Shown here: positions 54,563-63,313 of the stretch, piece after piece
Numbering within the stretch: the first letter of the stretch is position 1
How the letters are laid out: each line of letters begins with the position of its first letter
Source of the DNA: CAWKKW01 sp963850345
GTDB lineage: Bacteria; Acidobacteriota; Terriglobia; Terriglobales; Acidobacteriaceae
DNA length: 64,000 nt
Assembly (NCBI GenBank): GCA_963850345.1
Contig: CAWKKW010000002.1
Span: 496,001-560,000 of the forward strand
Direction: 5' to 3'
Translations under genes and position numbers: made by a program
The notes under the pieces: generated by a model
Databases searched by the model: none
Seen by the model: the letters and a program-made list of their open reading frames with translations, nothing else
Told to the model about the DNA's origin: nothing

Positions 54563-55273
54563 ATGAGTTCTACTTCTCCGGCGTATGGCCCCAAAGCGAG
54601 CGCCTTTGCGCTCTTCCTATTCCCGCTGCTGTTCATCGCAGTCTTCCTGATGCACTTCCACCATCCTGGCGACTTCTTCCACTTCCGGCTGCATTATGTG
54701 CCGCGGGATCCGGTAAGGGTGGTGACCGGGCTGGTGCGCGCGCAGAATCATTGGCCCATGTTTTCCGATCCACATATGATCGGCTACCTCGGGTTACCCC
54801 TGCTTCCGTTGTGCGCGTATGCACTCTATACGCTAGGCCGCACGAAGCGCCCTCTGCTAAGCGGCATTGCGCTATTCGTCACGGTCTCGGGCACCATTTT
54901 TATGGGAGGCATTCTGGCGATGTGGACCGCGTTCTATCGCGGACTTGGCAATGTCGACCCGCAGTACACGGCCGGCGCTATCGCCACCTTTGAAGGCATG
55001 ACCTCACCGCGCGGAGCATTTCTGGTAACTACAACGCTGGGCAAACTTGCCATCCTGGGCTTCGGGCTACAAGCGCTCACGCTGCTGGGTGTGCGTGGCA
55101 TGCCAAAGTGGGCGGTGGCTTGCGTGGTCGTGGGCTGCGCTATGTTCCTGATATTTTGGGATCTCGACAATTGGATGCTGATAGGCATAACGCTGATGAT
55201 GACGGGGTTCATCCCGGCGTTTCGAATGCTGCGAAGTTCCGCAGGGCCGAAAGCGCCTCCCTCCATTTCTTAA
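54563..55273 (+). CDS. Membrane protein divergent from TetR
   Basis: A 236-aa polytopic membrane protein with about six hydrophobic segments (approximate residues 14-31, 75-90, 100-125, 145-170, 180-200, 203-225). A His-rich first loop reads MHFHHPGDFFHF. No family is recognised by eye. Its adjacency to the divergent TetR gene suggests regulated expression, as in small efflux or membrane-stress genes, but there is no transporter motif to support efflux. Downstream lies the promoter of the PadR-ADOP copy 2 pair. Confidence 0.75.
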   Translation: MSSTSPAYGPKASAFALFLFPLLFIAVFLMHFHHPGDFFHFRLHYVPRDPVRVVTGLVRAQNHWPMFSDPHMIGYLGLPLLPLCAYALYTLGRTKRPLLSGIALFVTVSGTIFMGGILAMWTAFYRGLGNVDPQYTAGAIATFEGMTSPRGAFLVTTTLGKLAILGFGLQALTLLGVRGMPKWAVACVVVGCAMFLIFWDLDNWMLIGITLMMTGFIPAFRMLRSSAGPKAPPSIS

Positions 55274-55314
55274 CGAACTGTCCGGCTCAATCCACCTAAC
55301 ATCCGAGTCTTCTC

Positions 55315-55361
55315 TTGACAGTCTAGAGGAGTCGTCCTATTCTCTAGATTGTCTAGAGGAG
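55315..55361 (+). promoter_or_regulatory. Promoter/operator of PadR-ADOP copy 2
   Basis: TTGACA (55315-55320), a 17-base spacer and TATTCT (55338-55343) form a strong promoter. The 11-mer GTCTAGAGGAG directly follows the -35 (55321-55331) and recurs exactly 30 bases on (55351-55361), where its GAGGAG is the SD. CTCTAGA-TTG-TCTAGAG (55342-55358) is a perfect 7-bp inverted repeat over the -10 and start region. A PadR bound here would silence both transcription and translation. Confidence 0.75.
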
Positions 55362-55363
55362 AG

Positions 55364-55729
55364 ATGCCCTTGCCGCTGAAGCCTGATGTTTCCCATCCCG
55401 GAGAATCGAAATCGGGGGATCTGATCCAGGGAACCCTGGAGATGCTGATCTTGAAGACATTGGCTCTGGAGCCGATGCACGGTTACGGAGTAGGACTCCG
55501 CATCGAGCAAATCAGCGGCGGCGTGTTCAAGGTAAATGCCGGTTCGTTGCTCCCGGCGCTCAGCCGCATGGAACGCGCAGGTGAAGTGAAGTCCGAGTGG
55601 CGAGCGACAGAAAACAACCGTCGCGCAAAATACTACCTCCTGACCGCGAAGGGCCGCCGGTCTCTTCTGGCGGAAACCAAGCAGTGGCAGCGCCAGATCG
55701 GCGCTATTGCACGCATTCTCGAATCGTGA
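55364..55729 (+). CDS. PadR-family regulator of ADOP copy 2
   Basis: A 121-aa PadR protein with LIQGTLEMLILKTLALEPMHGYGV, SLLPALSRMERAGEVKSEWRA and NNRRAKYYLLTAKGRRSL. ATG 55364 is chosen; the frame is open to TTG 55349, but GAGGAGAG precedes 55364 directly. The stop is 31 bases before the permease ATG. It is presumably a repressor of this operon acting at 55315-55361. Confidence 0.92.
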   Translation: MPLPLKPDVSHPGESKSGDLIQGTLEMLILKTLALEPMHGYGVGLRIEQISGGVFKVNAGSLLPALSRMERAGEVKSEWRATENNRRAKYYLLTAKGRRSLLAETKQWQRQIGAIARILES

Positions 55730-55760
55730 CATCGCGGATGGATTGGAAGCGAGGACGAAT

Positions 55761-58616
55761 ATGAGCTGGTTCACAAGCATCGCCAAAGGAATCGCATCTC
55801 TGTTTCATCGAGACAAGGTAGAGCGTGAGCTCGATGAGGAACTGCAAGCCTACCTTGAAGCCTCTGCCACCCATAAGCAGCACGCGGGCATGAATGCAGA
55901 GGATGCCCGACGCGCCGCGAAAGTGGAAATGGGCAGCACCAATTCCGTGAAGCACCAGGTCTGGTCGTCGCGTTGGGAGTCGACGCTCGAAGGAGTTCTG
56001 CAGGACGTTCGTGTCAGCGTGCGTACACTCGCTAAAAACCCCGGCTTCACTGCCGTCGCTCTGCTCTCCCTTGCCCTCGGGATTGGTGGCAATACTGCCA
56101 TTTTCACGTTGGTCAATCAGGTCCTGCTTCGCGACCTTCCTGTGCGCGACCCGCAGCAGTTGGTCGCATTCGGCAACTCCGAATTCGGCGGCGTCGCAGG
56201 TGGCATCAGTCTCGGTGACTTTGGCGGCTACTTCCCATGGGATTTCACGCGTCAGATGCAAGCCGACCCGGGTCCCTTTCAGGGAATCGCAGCCTACGGC
56301 AGTTTTTCAAACCAGGTGAGCATCCGGCCAACCGGAAATGGCGTCGATCAAAATACGGCTGCACTGCTGGCCCCGGCGAATCTTGTGTCAGGTAATTACT
56401 TCGGCGTGCTGGGCGCTCAACCTCTTCTTGGCCGCACGATCCTGCCCGCCGACGACGCAACACCGGGGAGTGGTGCTGTGGTCGTGCTGAGTTATCACTT
56501 CTGGCAGCAGTCCCTTTCCTCCGATCCTCACATCGTCGGGAGATCCATCTCGATCAACGGCACTCCCTTCGAAGTGGTCGGCGTAATGCCGCCAGCGTTC
56601 ACCGGCATCAAGCAGGATTTGGAACCTACCGAACTGTGGGCGCCGATCAGCATGCAAGCCGTCGTGTTGCAGCACCCCTCCATGCTTACGCCGCACTCGG
56701 GCTTGTACTTCCTGCACATGTTCGCGCGTTTGAGCAAAGAAGCGACAGCGCACAAGGCAGTGCTCGCGCAAAACCAGAACTGGCTGGACCAGCAGGTCCG
56801 CAATGGTATTCGCGAACGGGAAGGCGGGACCATCTCGGCCGATCGCCAACTCGAGATCAGCCGGGCCCATGTCCCGCTCGTTCCCGCGGTGCACGGCGTT
56901 TCAATTCTTCGAAGTCAGTATGGCGAGTCGTTGAAAATCCTGATGATCGTCGTGGCCCTGGTGTTGCTGATTGCGTGCGCTAACCTTGCGAACTTCCTGC
57001 TCTCGCGCGCCGCGACACGCCACCATGAAATTCAGACACGGTTAGCTCTCGGATCGAGTCGCATGCGCATCGTGAGACAGGGCCTGATCGAAACATTCCT
57101 GTTGTCGATCGCCGGCGGTGTGATGGGACTTGGGGTGGCGTTTGCCGCGACGCGCTCTCTCATCGCATTTGTCGGCCGGTCCAACGCATACATCGCCATG
57201 AGCCCAGTCCCGAATCTGCCTGTGCTGCTCTTCACGCTGGGCGTGTCCGTTCTGACCGGAATTCTGTTCGGACTGGCTCCCTCGATCCATGCGGCGAATC
57301 TCGGCTCCCGTGGAACCCTCAGCGCCGGCGCACGCACTGTTCAGAGCAGCGGCGGCAGGCAGGCGAGGTTCTGGCCCAAAGCGCTGGTGACAGTTCAAGT
57401 GATGCTTTCGCTCGTGCTGCTGGTGGTGGCTGGCCTCTTTCTGCGGACCTTGCGCAATTTGCAGGACCAGGACTATGGCTTCGAGCGCACTCACCTGCTG
57501 CTGGCGGACATCGGCGAACAACTCGCCGGGTATGCACCCCATCAGGTGCCGGCGCTGCACCAGGCTCTTCTGGATCGCCTGTCTGCGATACCAGGCGTTC
57601 GGTCCGCGGCGCTCGCCGGAACTCCGCCCATCAGTAGCGGCTCGTGGAGTTCAAACGTTCTGCTTTCCGGCTACACTCCCGGACCTAAAGAAGACATGGG
57701 TTCGATTCTGAATCGAGTCTCCGGTCAGTACTTCGAGACAGCGGGAATCTCCATCGTTGAAGGTCGGGGCATCCGTCCTACCGACACAGCAAGTAGCCTC
57801 AAGGTCGCTGTGGTAAGCCAGACTATCGCCAGAAGGTACTTTCCCAAGGGAGATGCGATCGGGCGACAACTCACAATCGGCATCGACTCAGTGAAAGGCC
57901 CCTGGCAGATTGTTGGAGTCGCTGCGGATACCAAGTCCGGCGACCCGCGCAACACGGATCCGGTAAAGATGTCCTACATTCCGCTGAATCAGATCGATAC
58001 TTTGCTTCCCGCCGCACCTGCAACTGCGGGCGGCAACGCCGTCACTCCTGCCCCTCGGGAAGAAAACCAGGATTGCTACGCACATACCATTTTGATTCGC
58101 ACTTCCAGCGATCCTGCGAAGACCATAGCGGACCTTCGCACAGCAGTCGCGAGTGTCGATCCGAACCTTCCTCTTCTGCAAGTCACCACAATCCACGATC
58201 AGGTTTCAAACCTCATCTCGCACGACGAACTCATCTCCACACTCACCAGCCTTTTTTCGGTGTTGGCTCTGCTGCTGGCCGCCATCGGACTCTACGGAGT
58301 GATGAGCTACAACGTGACTCGTCGCACCAACGAAATTGGTATTCGCCTCGCCCTGGGCGCGCAGGGTGGAAATGTATTGCGGATGATCATGCGCGAGTCC
58401 ATCGTACTGCTCGTCATTGGTACCGGCCTCGGGTTGCCGCTGGCCATCATGGCAACCAGGGCCATCAAACATCAACTGTTCGCAATCAGCGCGATTGACC
58501 CTGTCTCTTTCGCGGCCGCGTTGCTTGTCGTGAGTCTGATGACGGTGATTGCGGGGTGGCTCCCCGCTCGACGCGCAGCGAGAGTAGATCCAATTACCGC
58601 CCTGCGATGTGAATGA
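55761..58616 (+). CDS. ADOP-family orphan ABC permease (MacB/FtsX type), copy 2
   Basis: A 951-aa membrane protein. The permease-prefix region (about residues 12-60, VERELDEELQAYLEASATHKQHAG) precedes the first helix (TAVALLSLALGIGGNTAIFTLV), a MacB periplasmic domain, an FtsX core, a second periplasmic domain and the final FtsX core ending PARRAARVDPITALRCE. No ATPase is adjacent. The start at 55761 (MSWFTSIAKG) has AGGA at proper spacing; the ATG at 55707 overlaps the PadR gene. The three copies differ widely and are not recent duplicates. Confidence 0.92.
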   Translation: MSWFTSIAKGIASLFHRDKVERELDEELQAYLEASATHKQHAGMNAEDARRAAKVEMGSTNSVKHQVWSSRWESTLEGVLQDVRVSVRTLAKNPGFTAVALLSLALGIGGNTAIFTLVNQVLLRDLPVRDPQQLVAFGNSEFGGVAGGISLGDFGGYFPWDFTRQMQADPGPFQGIAAYGSFSNQVSIRPTGNGVDQNTAALLAPANLVSGNYFGVLGAQPLLGRTILPADDATPGSGAVVVLSYHFWQQSLSSDPHIVGRSISINGTPFEVVGVMPPAFTGIKQDLEPTELWAPISMQAVVLQHPSMLTPHSGLYFLHMFARLSKEATAHKAVLAQNQNWLDQQVRNGIREREGGTISADRQLEISRAHVPLVPAVHGVSILRSQYGESLKILMIVVALVLLIACANLANFLLSRAATRHHEIQTRLALGSSRMRIVRQGLIETFLLSIAGGVMGLGVAFAATRSLIAFVGRSNAYIAMSPVPNLPVLLFTLGVSVLTGILFGLAPSIHAANLGSRGTLSAGARTVQSSGGRQARFWPKALVTVQVMLSLVLLVVAGLFLRTLRNLQDQDYGFERTHLLLADIGEQLAGYAPHQVPALHQALLDRLSAIPGVRSAALAGTPPISSGSWSSNVLLSGYTPGPKEDMGSILNRVSGQYFETAGISIVEGRGIRPTDTASSLKVAVVSQTIARRYFPKGDAIGRQLTIGIDSVKGPWQIVGVAADTKSGDPRNTDPVKMSYIPLNQIDTLLPAAPATAGGNAVTPAPREENQDCYAHTILIRTSSDPAKTIADLRTAVASVDPNLPLLQVTTIHDQVSNLISHDELISTLTSLFSVLALLLAAIGLYGVMSYNVTRRTNEIGIRLALGAQGGNVLRMIMRESIVLLVIGTGLGLPLAIMATRAIKHQLFAISAIDPVSFAAALLVVSLMTVIAGWLPARRAARVDPITALRCE

Positions 58617-58707
58617 GGCTCGAGTTTGCGCCCGTCATTGCACATACGCGGATGCGAACTCCAGGAGTGCAGCAGCACAGCTTGTTCCCAGGCCCGGAAA
58701 ATAGCGA

Positions 58708-58750
58708 TTGACATATGGCTCATAGGCATAGGATCCTTATGCCTATGGCT
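58708..58750 (+). promoter_or_regulatory. Promoter/operator of PadR-ADOP copy 3
   Basis: TTGACA (58708-58713) is followed directly by TATGGCT (58714-58720), which recurs exactly 30 bases on (58744-58750). CATAGGCATA (58721-58730) and TATGCCTATG (58738-58747) form a perfect 10-bp inverted repeat with a 7-base spacer; that spacer holds AGGA, the probable SD for ATG 58739. No good -10 is seen. The inverted repeat sits 14 bases nearer the -35 than in copies 1 and 2. Confidence 0.65.
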
Positions 58751-59080
58751 GCTATGCAAGATTCGCTGAGCCCGGCGGGGGCTCTCCCCATGCTCATCCT
58801 TCGTGTGCTTCAGTCCGATCCGTTGCACGGTTATGCCATTGCGCAGCGGATTCATTTGCTCTCCAGCGAAGTGCTTGCTGTCGAGGAAGGTCTGCTGTAT
58901 CCCACGCTCCAGAAGATGCTTCGCAAGGGATGGGTTGAAGCAGAGTGGGGGATCTCGGAGACCAATCGCAAAGTTCGCTTTTACCGCCTTACGCCGCAGG
59001 GCAAATCGCAATTGAAGCACGAATTGTCCAGCTACGGGCGAATGACTCAGGCCATTCAAGAAGTGCTGCGCACGGCATAG
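58739..59080 (+). CDS. PadR-family regulator of ADOP copy 3
   Basis: A 113-aa PadR protein: GALPMLILRVLQSDPLHGYAIAQRIH, GLLYPTLQKMLRKGWVEAEWG and NRKVRFYRLTPQGKSQL. ATG 58739 gives the same length as copy 1 and has AGGA 5 bases upstream. ATG 58715 would put the operator inside the gene; ATG 58745 and 58754 are further options. The permease starts 31 bases after the stop. Confidence 0.9.
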   Translation: MPMAAMQDSLSPAGALPMLILRVLQSDPLHGYAIAQRIHLLSSEVLAVEEGLLYPTLQKMLRKGWVEAEWGISETNRKVRFYRLTPQGKSQLKHELSSYGRMTQAIQEVLRTA

Positions 59081-59111
59081 CCTTTCAACTCCTGCATCAA
59101 GAGGTTTCACC

Positions 59112-61625
59112 ATGGGCGAGTTCTTGCGACGGATTCACTACCTGATCCACAGGCGGCGATTGGATGCCGAGCTTGAAAGCGAGATGGAATTTCATCGCGA
59201 GATGGCGGCGCGCGCGGGACGGCGAAACTTCGGCAACGCGCTGCGTATGCGCGAACAGGCCTATGAAGCCTGGGGTTGGACCTGGCTCGATCGGCTCATT
59301 CAGGATCTGCGTTATGGCACGCGCATTCTCGTTCGGGCTCCCGGATTCACGCTCGTGGCTGTGCTCGTGCTCGCGATCGGAATTGGCGTGAACGTATCTG
59401 CATTCAGCTTGTTCAATATGGTTGCGCTCAAGCCGCTTCCAGTTCCGGAACCTGATCGTCTGGTGCGACTCGAGCGAAAGTCTCCCAGCAGTTACGTGAG
59501 CGAGATGGCGTATCCGTCCTTTTTGTTTTATCGCGAGCATGCGCGGACGCTCTCCGCGACCATCGCAGTGATGGGCGTGCCCCCGATGCAGATTGACGAC
59601 GATCAACAGCTCACAAGCGTTTCGTTCGTCACCCCCGATTACTTCACCGAACTGGGCTCTCACGCAGCATACGGCCGGCTGTTCGAAGCATCCAGCGATG
59701 CAGGCGCGAATGCCGCTCCTGCGGTGGTGCTGAGCTATGGGCTATGGCAGAGACGATTTGGCAGCGACCCCAATGTAGTTGGACGCGTGATTCACCTGAA
59801 CCGCAAAGCTGTCACGGTGGCCGGAGTAACGCCCTCCGCGTTCGCGAGCCTCGGCGGACAGCGTCCGGATCTCTGGCTGCCCATTGGGCAACAGCCCTAC
59901 TTGTTTGAGCGCAGCAATGTCCTCAAGGACTGGAACGTGGCGAGCGTTCGGATGTGGGGAAGACTCGCCCCCGGGGTAAGTTCCCAGATCGCGGCACAGG
60001 AGTTGCGTTCGCTCACCGATCAACTCCGCCGGCAGCACCCCGAGGCCACATCAGAAGACGAGTTCCTCCTCGTTTCACCGGGAGGACATTTGCAGGTCAT
60101 GCAGCCCCAGATGTATCGCATTGCGGCCATGATCGGCGTGCTCGCGATGCTCATCCTGGTAGTGTCGTGTGCCAATGTGGGTGGACTGATGATGGCGCGC
60201 GCGGTCATGCGCCATCACGAGATAAATATCCGCATTGCCATTGGCGCAGGCCGCTGGCGCATCTTCCGACAACTATGCACTGAAAGTCTGGTGCTTGGAG
60301 CCCTGGGTGCGACCGTCTCCCTGGCGCTATCGTACGGGGTGCTCAGAACGACCCTGACCAAACTGGATGCACCAGCGTGGCTGAGCGCGAAACCGGACTG
60401 GCGCGTCTTGCTGTTCACCGTGGGTATGACCAGCCTTGCGACACTCTTTTTCGGCCTGATGCCTGCACTGCAGATCGCCCGTCAGCGGCCACAAAAGACG
60501 TTGGCTCGACAGATCCTGGTGGGCGCTCAGATTGCCTCCAGTTCAGTTTTGCTCATTGTAGCCGCCTTGCTGGTCCATGCCACACAGCACGCACTCTACA
60601 GCGATCCCGGGTTCGGGTACGAGCACCTGCTCTCGGTTGATTCGCAACTTGGACGCCATGGGTATAGCGCAGCCGCGGCACAGGCTTACCTCGAGCGGTT
60701 ACAGTCGAGGATGCGGACGGTTCCGGGTGTGAAGAGCGTCTCGCTTGTGAAACTGCCGCCTCTCGGACATATCGTCTCCAATTCGGCAACCGAGATTCGT
60801 GGGCGCAAGGTGACCGTCTATCCGAACTGGGTTGCACCGGACTTCTTCTCTACTATGGGCATTCCGCTGCGCCTTGGACGTTCGTTTCACACCGGCGAAA
60901 CACACGTTGTGATCGTGAGCGAATCCTTTGCACGACAGCAATGGCCCGGAGAGAATCCCCTGGGACAAACCATGGGCGATGAAACCAGCAAAGACACGGT
61001 CATCGGTGTCGCGGGGGACGCGCACATCAATGCCTTGAGCGACGACGACGCCCTGGAGCAGTATTGGCCGGCGCAACTGCAGGATATGCCGGACATGGTG
61101 ATGATCGCTCGGTCTGCCGGCGACCCGGCATCCGTGGCGCCTGCCGCCAAGACGATCGCCATCGGCCTGAATGCGTCACTCCTCCCGGAGGTACGCCAAC
61201 TCAAGGTGCTTTATCGGCAAAATGTTCAGCGGATCGAAGATGTCGCAGCTGTCGTGAGCCTGGTGGGGCTGGTAGCGGTGTCCCTCGCCGCCATAGGGCT
61301 CATTGGACTGGTCGCAATTGTGGTTACGCAGCGCACCAGGGAGATCGCGATCCGTATGGCCCTCGGAGCTCAACCATGGGCAGTGCTGAGAGCCGTGTTG
61401 CAGCAGTTTCAATGGCCTTTAGTGGTGGGCTTAGCCGCGGGAACTGCCCTAGCCGCCGCAGGTTCAAGGCTCTTGCGGATCGCGCTGTATGGGGTCAGCA
61501 ACCTCGATCCGGCAAGTTATGCGGCGGCGCTGCTCCTGCTTGCGTTCATCGCCGCTGTGTCGATGCTTCTGCCGGCAGCTCGCAGTCTGCGGCTCGACGT
61601 CGCGACCGTCCTGCACCACGAATAG
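59112..61625 (+). CDS. ADOP-family orphan ABC permease (MacB/FtsX type), copy 3
   Basis: An 837-aa membrane protein with the same order as copies 1 and 2: a shorter prefix region (DAELESEMEFHREMAARAG), first helix (TLVAVLVLAIGIGVNVSAFSLF), MacB-type periplasmic domain, FtsX core, second periplasmic domain and last core ending PAARSLRLDVATVLHHE. It is the shortest and lacks part of the usual N-terminal prefix. AAGAGG precedes the ATG. Tandem with copy 2 on the same strand but with its own promoter. Function in the envelope is inferred from the family. Confidence 0.92.
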   Translation: MGEFLRRIHYLIHRRRLDAELESEMEFHREMAARAGRRNFGNALRMREQAYEAWGWTWLDRLIQDLRYGTRILVRAPGFTLVAVLVLAIGIGVNVSAFSLFNMVALKPLPVPEPDRLVRLERKSPSSYVSEMAYPSFLFYREHARTLSATIAVMGVPPMQIDDDQQLTSVSFVTPDYFTELGSHAAYGRLFEASSDAGANAAPAVVLSYGLWQRRFGSDPNVVGRVIHLNRKAVTVAGVTPSAFASLGGQRPDLWLPIGQQPYLFERSNVLKDWNVASVRMWGRLAPGVSSQIAAQELRSLTDQLRRQHPEATSEDEFLLVSPGGHLQVMQPQMYRIAAMIGVLAMLILVVSCANVGGLMMARAVMRHHEINIRIAIGAGRWRIFRQLCTESLVLGALGATVSLALSYGVLRTTLTKLDAPAWLSAKPDWRVLLFTVGMTSLATLFFGLMPALQIARQRPQKTLARQILVGAQIASSSVLLIVAALLVHATQHALYSDPGFGYEHLLSVDSQLGRHGYSAAAAQAYLERLQSRMRTVPGVKSVSLVKLPPLGHIVSNSATEIRGRKVTVYPNWVAPDFFSTMGIPLRLGRSFHTGETHVVIVSESFARQQWPGENPLGQTMGDETSKDTVIGVAGDAHINALSDDDALEQYWPAQLQDMPDMVMIARSAGDPASVAPAAKTIAIGLNASLLPEVRQLKVLYRQNVQRIEDVAAVVSLVGLVAVSLAAIGLIGLVAIVVTQRTREIAIRMALGAQPWAVLRAVLQQFQWPLVVGLAAGTALAAAGSRLLRIALYGVSNLDPASYAAALLLLAFIAAVSMLLPAARSLRLDVATVLHHE

Positions 61626-61792
61626 GCGGCTTCTTCTCCCAACAATTTCGAATATGGTCCACCGTCAGGGCACAGCGGAGCTGGTCCTTGGCTGGTAACA
61701 TGCTCGATAAGGAACCGCCTCGCGTTCAGTAGAAAAACGACCTACCAATGCGCCGGAACGTTTACTCGATGCGTGCGACTTGATGAATCGCC

Positions 61793-62155
61793 ATGAAGGA
61801 CATGATCACTGCCCCGACGGAGAATGTACGCATTCTGTGCACGATCAAGTTCGTCCACACTGTTGTCTGGGCGTTCTTTGCGGGCTGCGTCGTGGTCCTT
61901 CCCTTCGTAGCAATGCTTCGGCAATTCCGTTTGGCGTGTCTCCTGGCTAGTGCCGTCGGTTTAGAGTGTCTGGTGATTGCCCTGAACCGGAGTCGCTGTC
62001 CGCTCACCGACTTTGCCACCCGGTACACGGCAGATCGGCGCCCTAATTTCGATATTTATCTGCCGGAGTGGCTGGCGCGATGGAACAAGGCCATCTTTGG
62101 CAGCTGGTTCGTTGCAGATCTCGTCCTGTTGGCATGCGTGTGGTTTAGGGAATAA
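61793..62155 (+). CDS. Small membrane protein of unknown function
   Basis: A 120-aa protein with about three or four hydrophobic segments (roughly residues 18-40, 45-63, 100-118). Between them a conserved-looking segment reads CPLTDFATRYTADRR then NFDIYLPEWLARWNK. That pattern recalls DUF2784-like small membrane proteins, but I am not certain. No operon partner is clear: the upstream permease ends 167 bases away and the next gene begins about 205 bases downstream. Confidence 0.6.
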   Translation: MKDMITAPTENVRILCTIKFVHTVVWAFFAGCVVVLPFVAMLRQFRLACLLASAVGLECLVIALNRSRCPLTDFATRYTADRRPNFDIYLPEWLARWNKAIFGSWFVADLVLLACVWFRE

Positions 62156-62360
62156 TTGCACCTTTGCTTCAGGGCTTGCCGCATGGACGCCCACCTCGGC
62201 CGGTAGCGGCTAGAAGCGCGGCTCCCCATTTCCGGTTGGAACCACGGCGACCCGCCATACGTACAGCAACCTATAATGTGAACGGATGTTGCGACCGGGC
62301 CACGGACGCACCATAACTGTCATCGTATGCAACAAGACCCGGCCGAGAGGTTTGACCAGT

Positions 62361-63215
62361 ATGAGCGAGATCGTTGCGAGCCAGATCACGGGCGACGACA
62401 TCATCTCCGAGCTAATTCGAAATGCCGACGCTGGATGGTTCAAAGTCCGCTTTACCATTCTCGTGCCTTGCATCTTCAACGTGTATTTGCATCCACGCGA
62501 CCATGAACTCATTAAGCCCATCGAAGAGCTCATTCATGAGGAAGCGGCCCGGGCTCTCCAGGAGCACCTCGCTGACCTGAACAAAGCTCGAACCGCGCAT
62601 CCGCTCGCCAAGCGCTTTGGCCTGGCTGGGAAACCCGGTGCGGAATACAAGATTCTTGAGAAGCAATGGATCGTCCAGTTTCATGGCGACCAGGAAGAGA
62701 GGCTCCGTCTCGGTGAGATCGAGATCTACTCCGAATTGGGCAGGTCTCGTCCGAAGGACTTTGGAGCCGGAGCGATGACGACCCTGATCACGCGACATGC
62801 TGCGCGGGACGCTGTGGTCGCCCCTGGCGCGAACGATCGCGCTGATCACACGGTTCTCGCCAGGCTCCGCTATCGCGATTCGGGAAAGGACAATACCTTT
62901 GCGATGACGAGTGAAGAGATTGTGATCGGGCGCGGCGGAAAGGCGGTCTGGGTAGATCTGAAGCTCGAGGGACCTGCAGATGTTTCGCGCGAGCACTGCC
63001 GAATAAGACGGGATGCGAAAACCGGAGAGTTCTTCATCAAGGACCTCAGTCAATTCGGCACGGCGGTAAACGGCGCTTCCCTTCCCAATAGCGTGGAGCG
63101 CGTCGAGGGTGGCGATCGTGTCGACCTTAACCGCGAAGTCCCTTTACCTTCGCCTGCGACGATCACGCTCGCCGATGTCTGCACGTTGGAGTTTGAGGCA
63201 GAGCCTTCCGCATGA
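62361..63215 (+). CDS. FHA-domain protein, first gene of a phospho-signalling operon
   Basis: A 284-aa cytosolic protein. The N-terminal about 110 residues (FTILVPCIFNVYLHPRDHELIKPIEELIHEE) resemble the FhaA-type N-terminal domain (DUF3662-like). The C-terminal FHA domain (about residues 170-278) has IVIGRGGKAVWVDL, VSREHCRIRR and SQFGTAVNG, the residues that contact phosphothreonine. ATG 62361 is chosen; AGAGG lies about 10 bases before it. The stop overlaps the ATG of a 32-aa membrane peptide gene (ATGA), and the PP2C gene follows at once. The trio probably reads and erases Ser/Thr phosphorylation made by kinases further downstream. Confidence 0.88.
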   Translation: MSEIVASQITGDDIISELIRNADAGWFKVRFTILVPCIFNVYLHPRDHELIKPIEELIHEEAARALQEHLADLNKARTAHPLAKRFGLAGKPGAEYKILEKQWIVQFHGDQEERLRLGEIEIYSELGRSRPKDFGAGAMTTLITRHAARDAVVAPGANDRADHTVLARLRYRDSGKDNTFAMTSEEIVIGRGGKAVWVDLKLEGPADVSREHCRIRRDAKTGEFFIKDLSQFGTAVNGASLPNSVERVEGGDRVDLNREVPLPSPATITLADVCTLEFEAEPSA

Positions 63216-63310
63216 CCTCCACTCTCTTCTGGCTGCGCATTCCGTTTCTACTCGGATTGATTGCCGTTGTCCTCTTCCTCGCATGGGCGTGCATGCGCCG
63301 AAGCGAATAG
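63212..63310 (+). CDS. 32-aa single-helix membrane microprotein
   Basis: A very short gene: ATG 63212 overlaps the FHA stop and TAG lies at 63308-63310, three bases before the PP2C ATG. The peptide has one hydrophobic helix (IPFLLGLIAVVLFLAWACM) and an Arg-rich end (RRSE), the positive-inside pattern of a single-pass anchor. The tight overlap on both sides argues that it is real. Function unknown; perhaps a membrane tether for the FHA or PP2C partner. Too short for default gene callers. Confidence 0.65.
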   Translation: MTSTLFWLRIPFLLGLIAVVLFLAWACMRRSE

Positions 63311-63313
63311 ACC

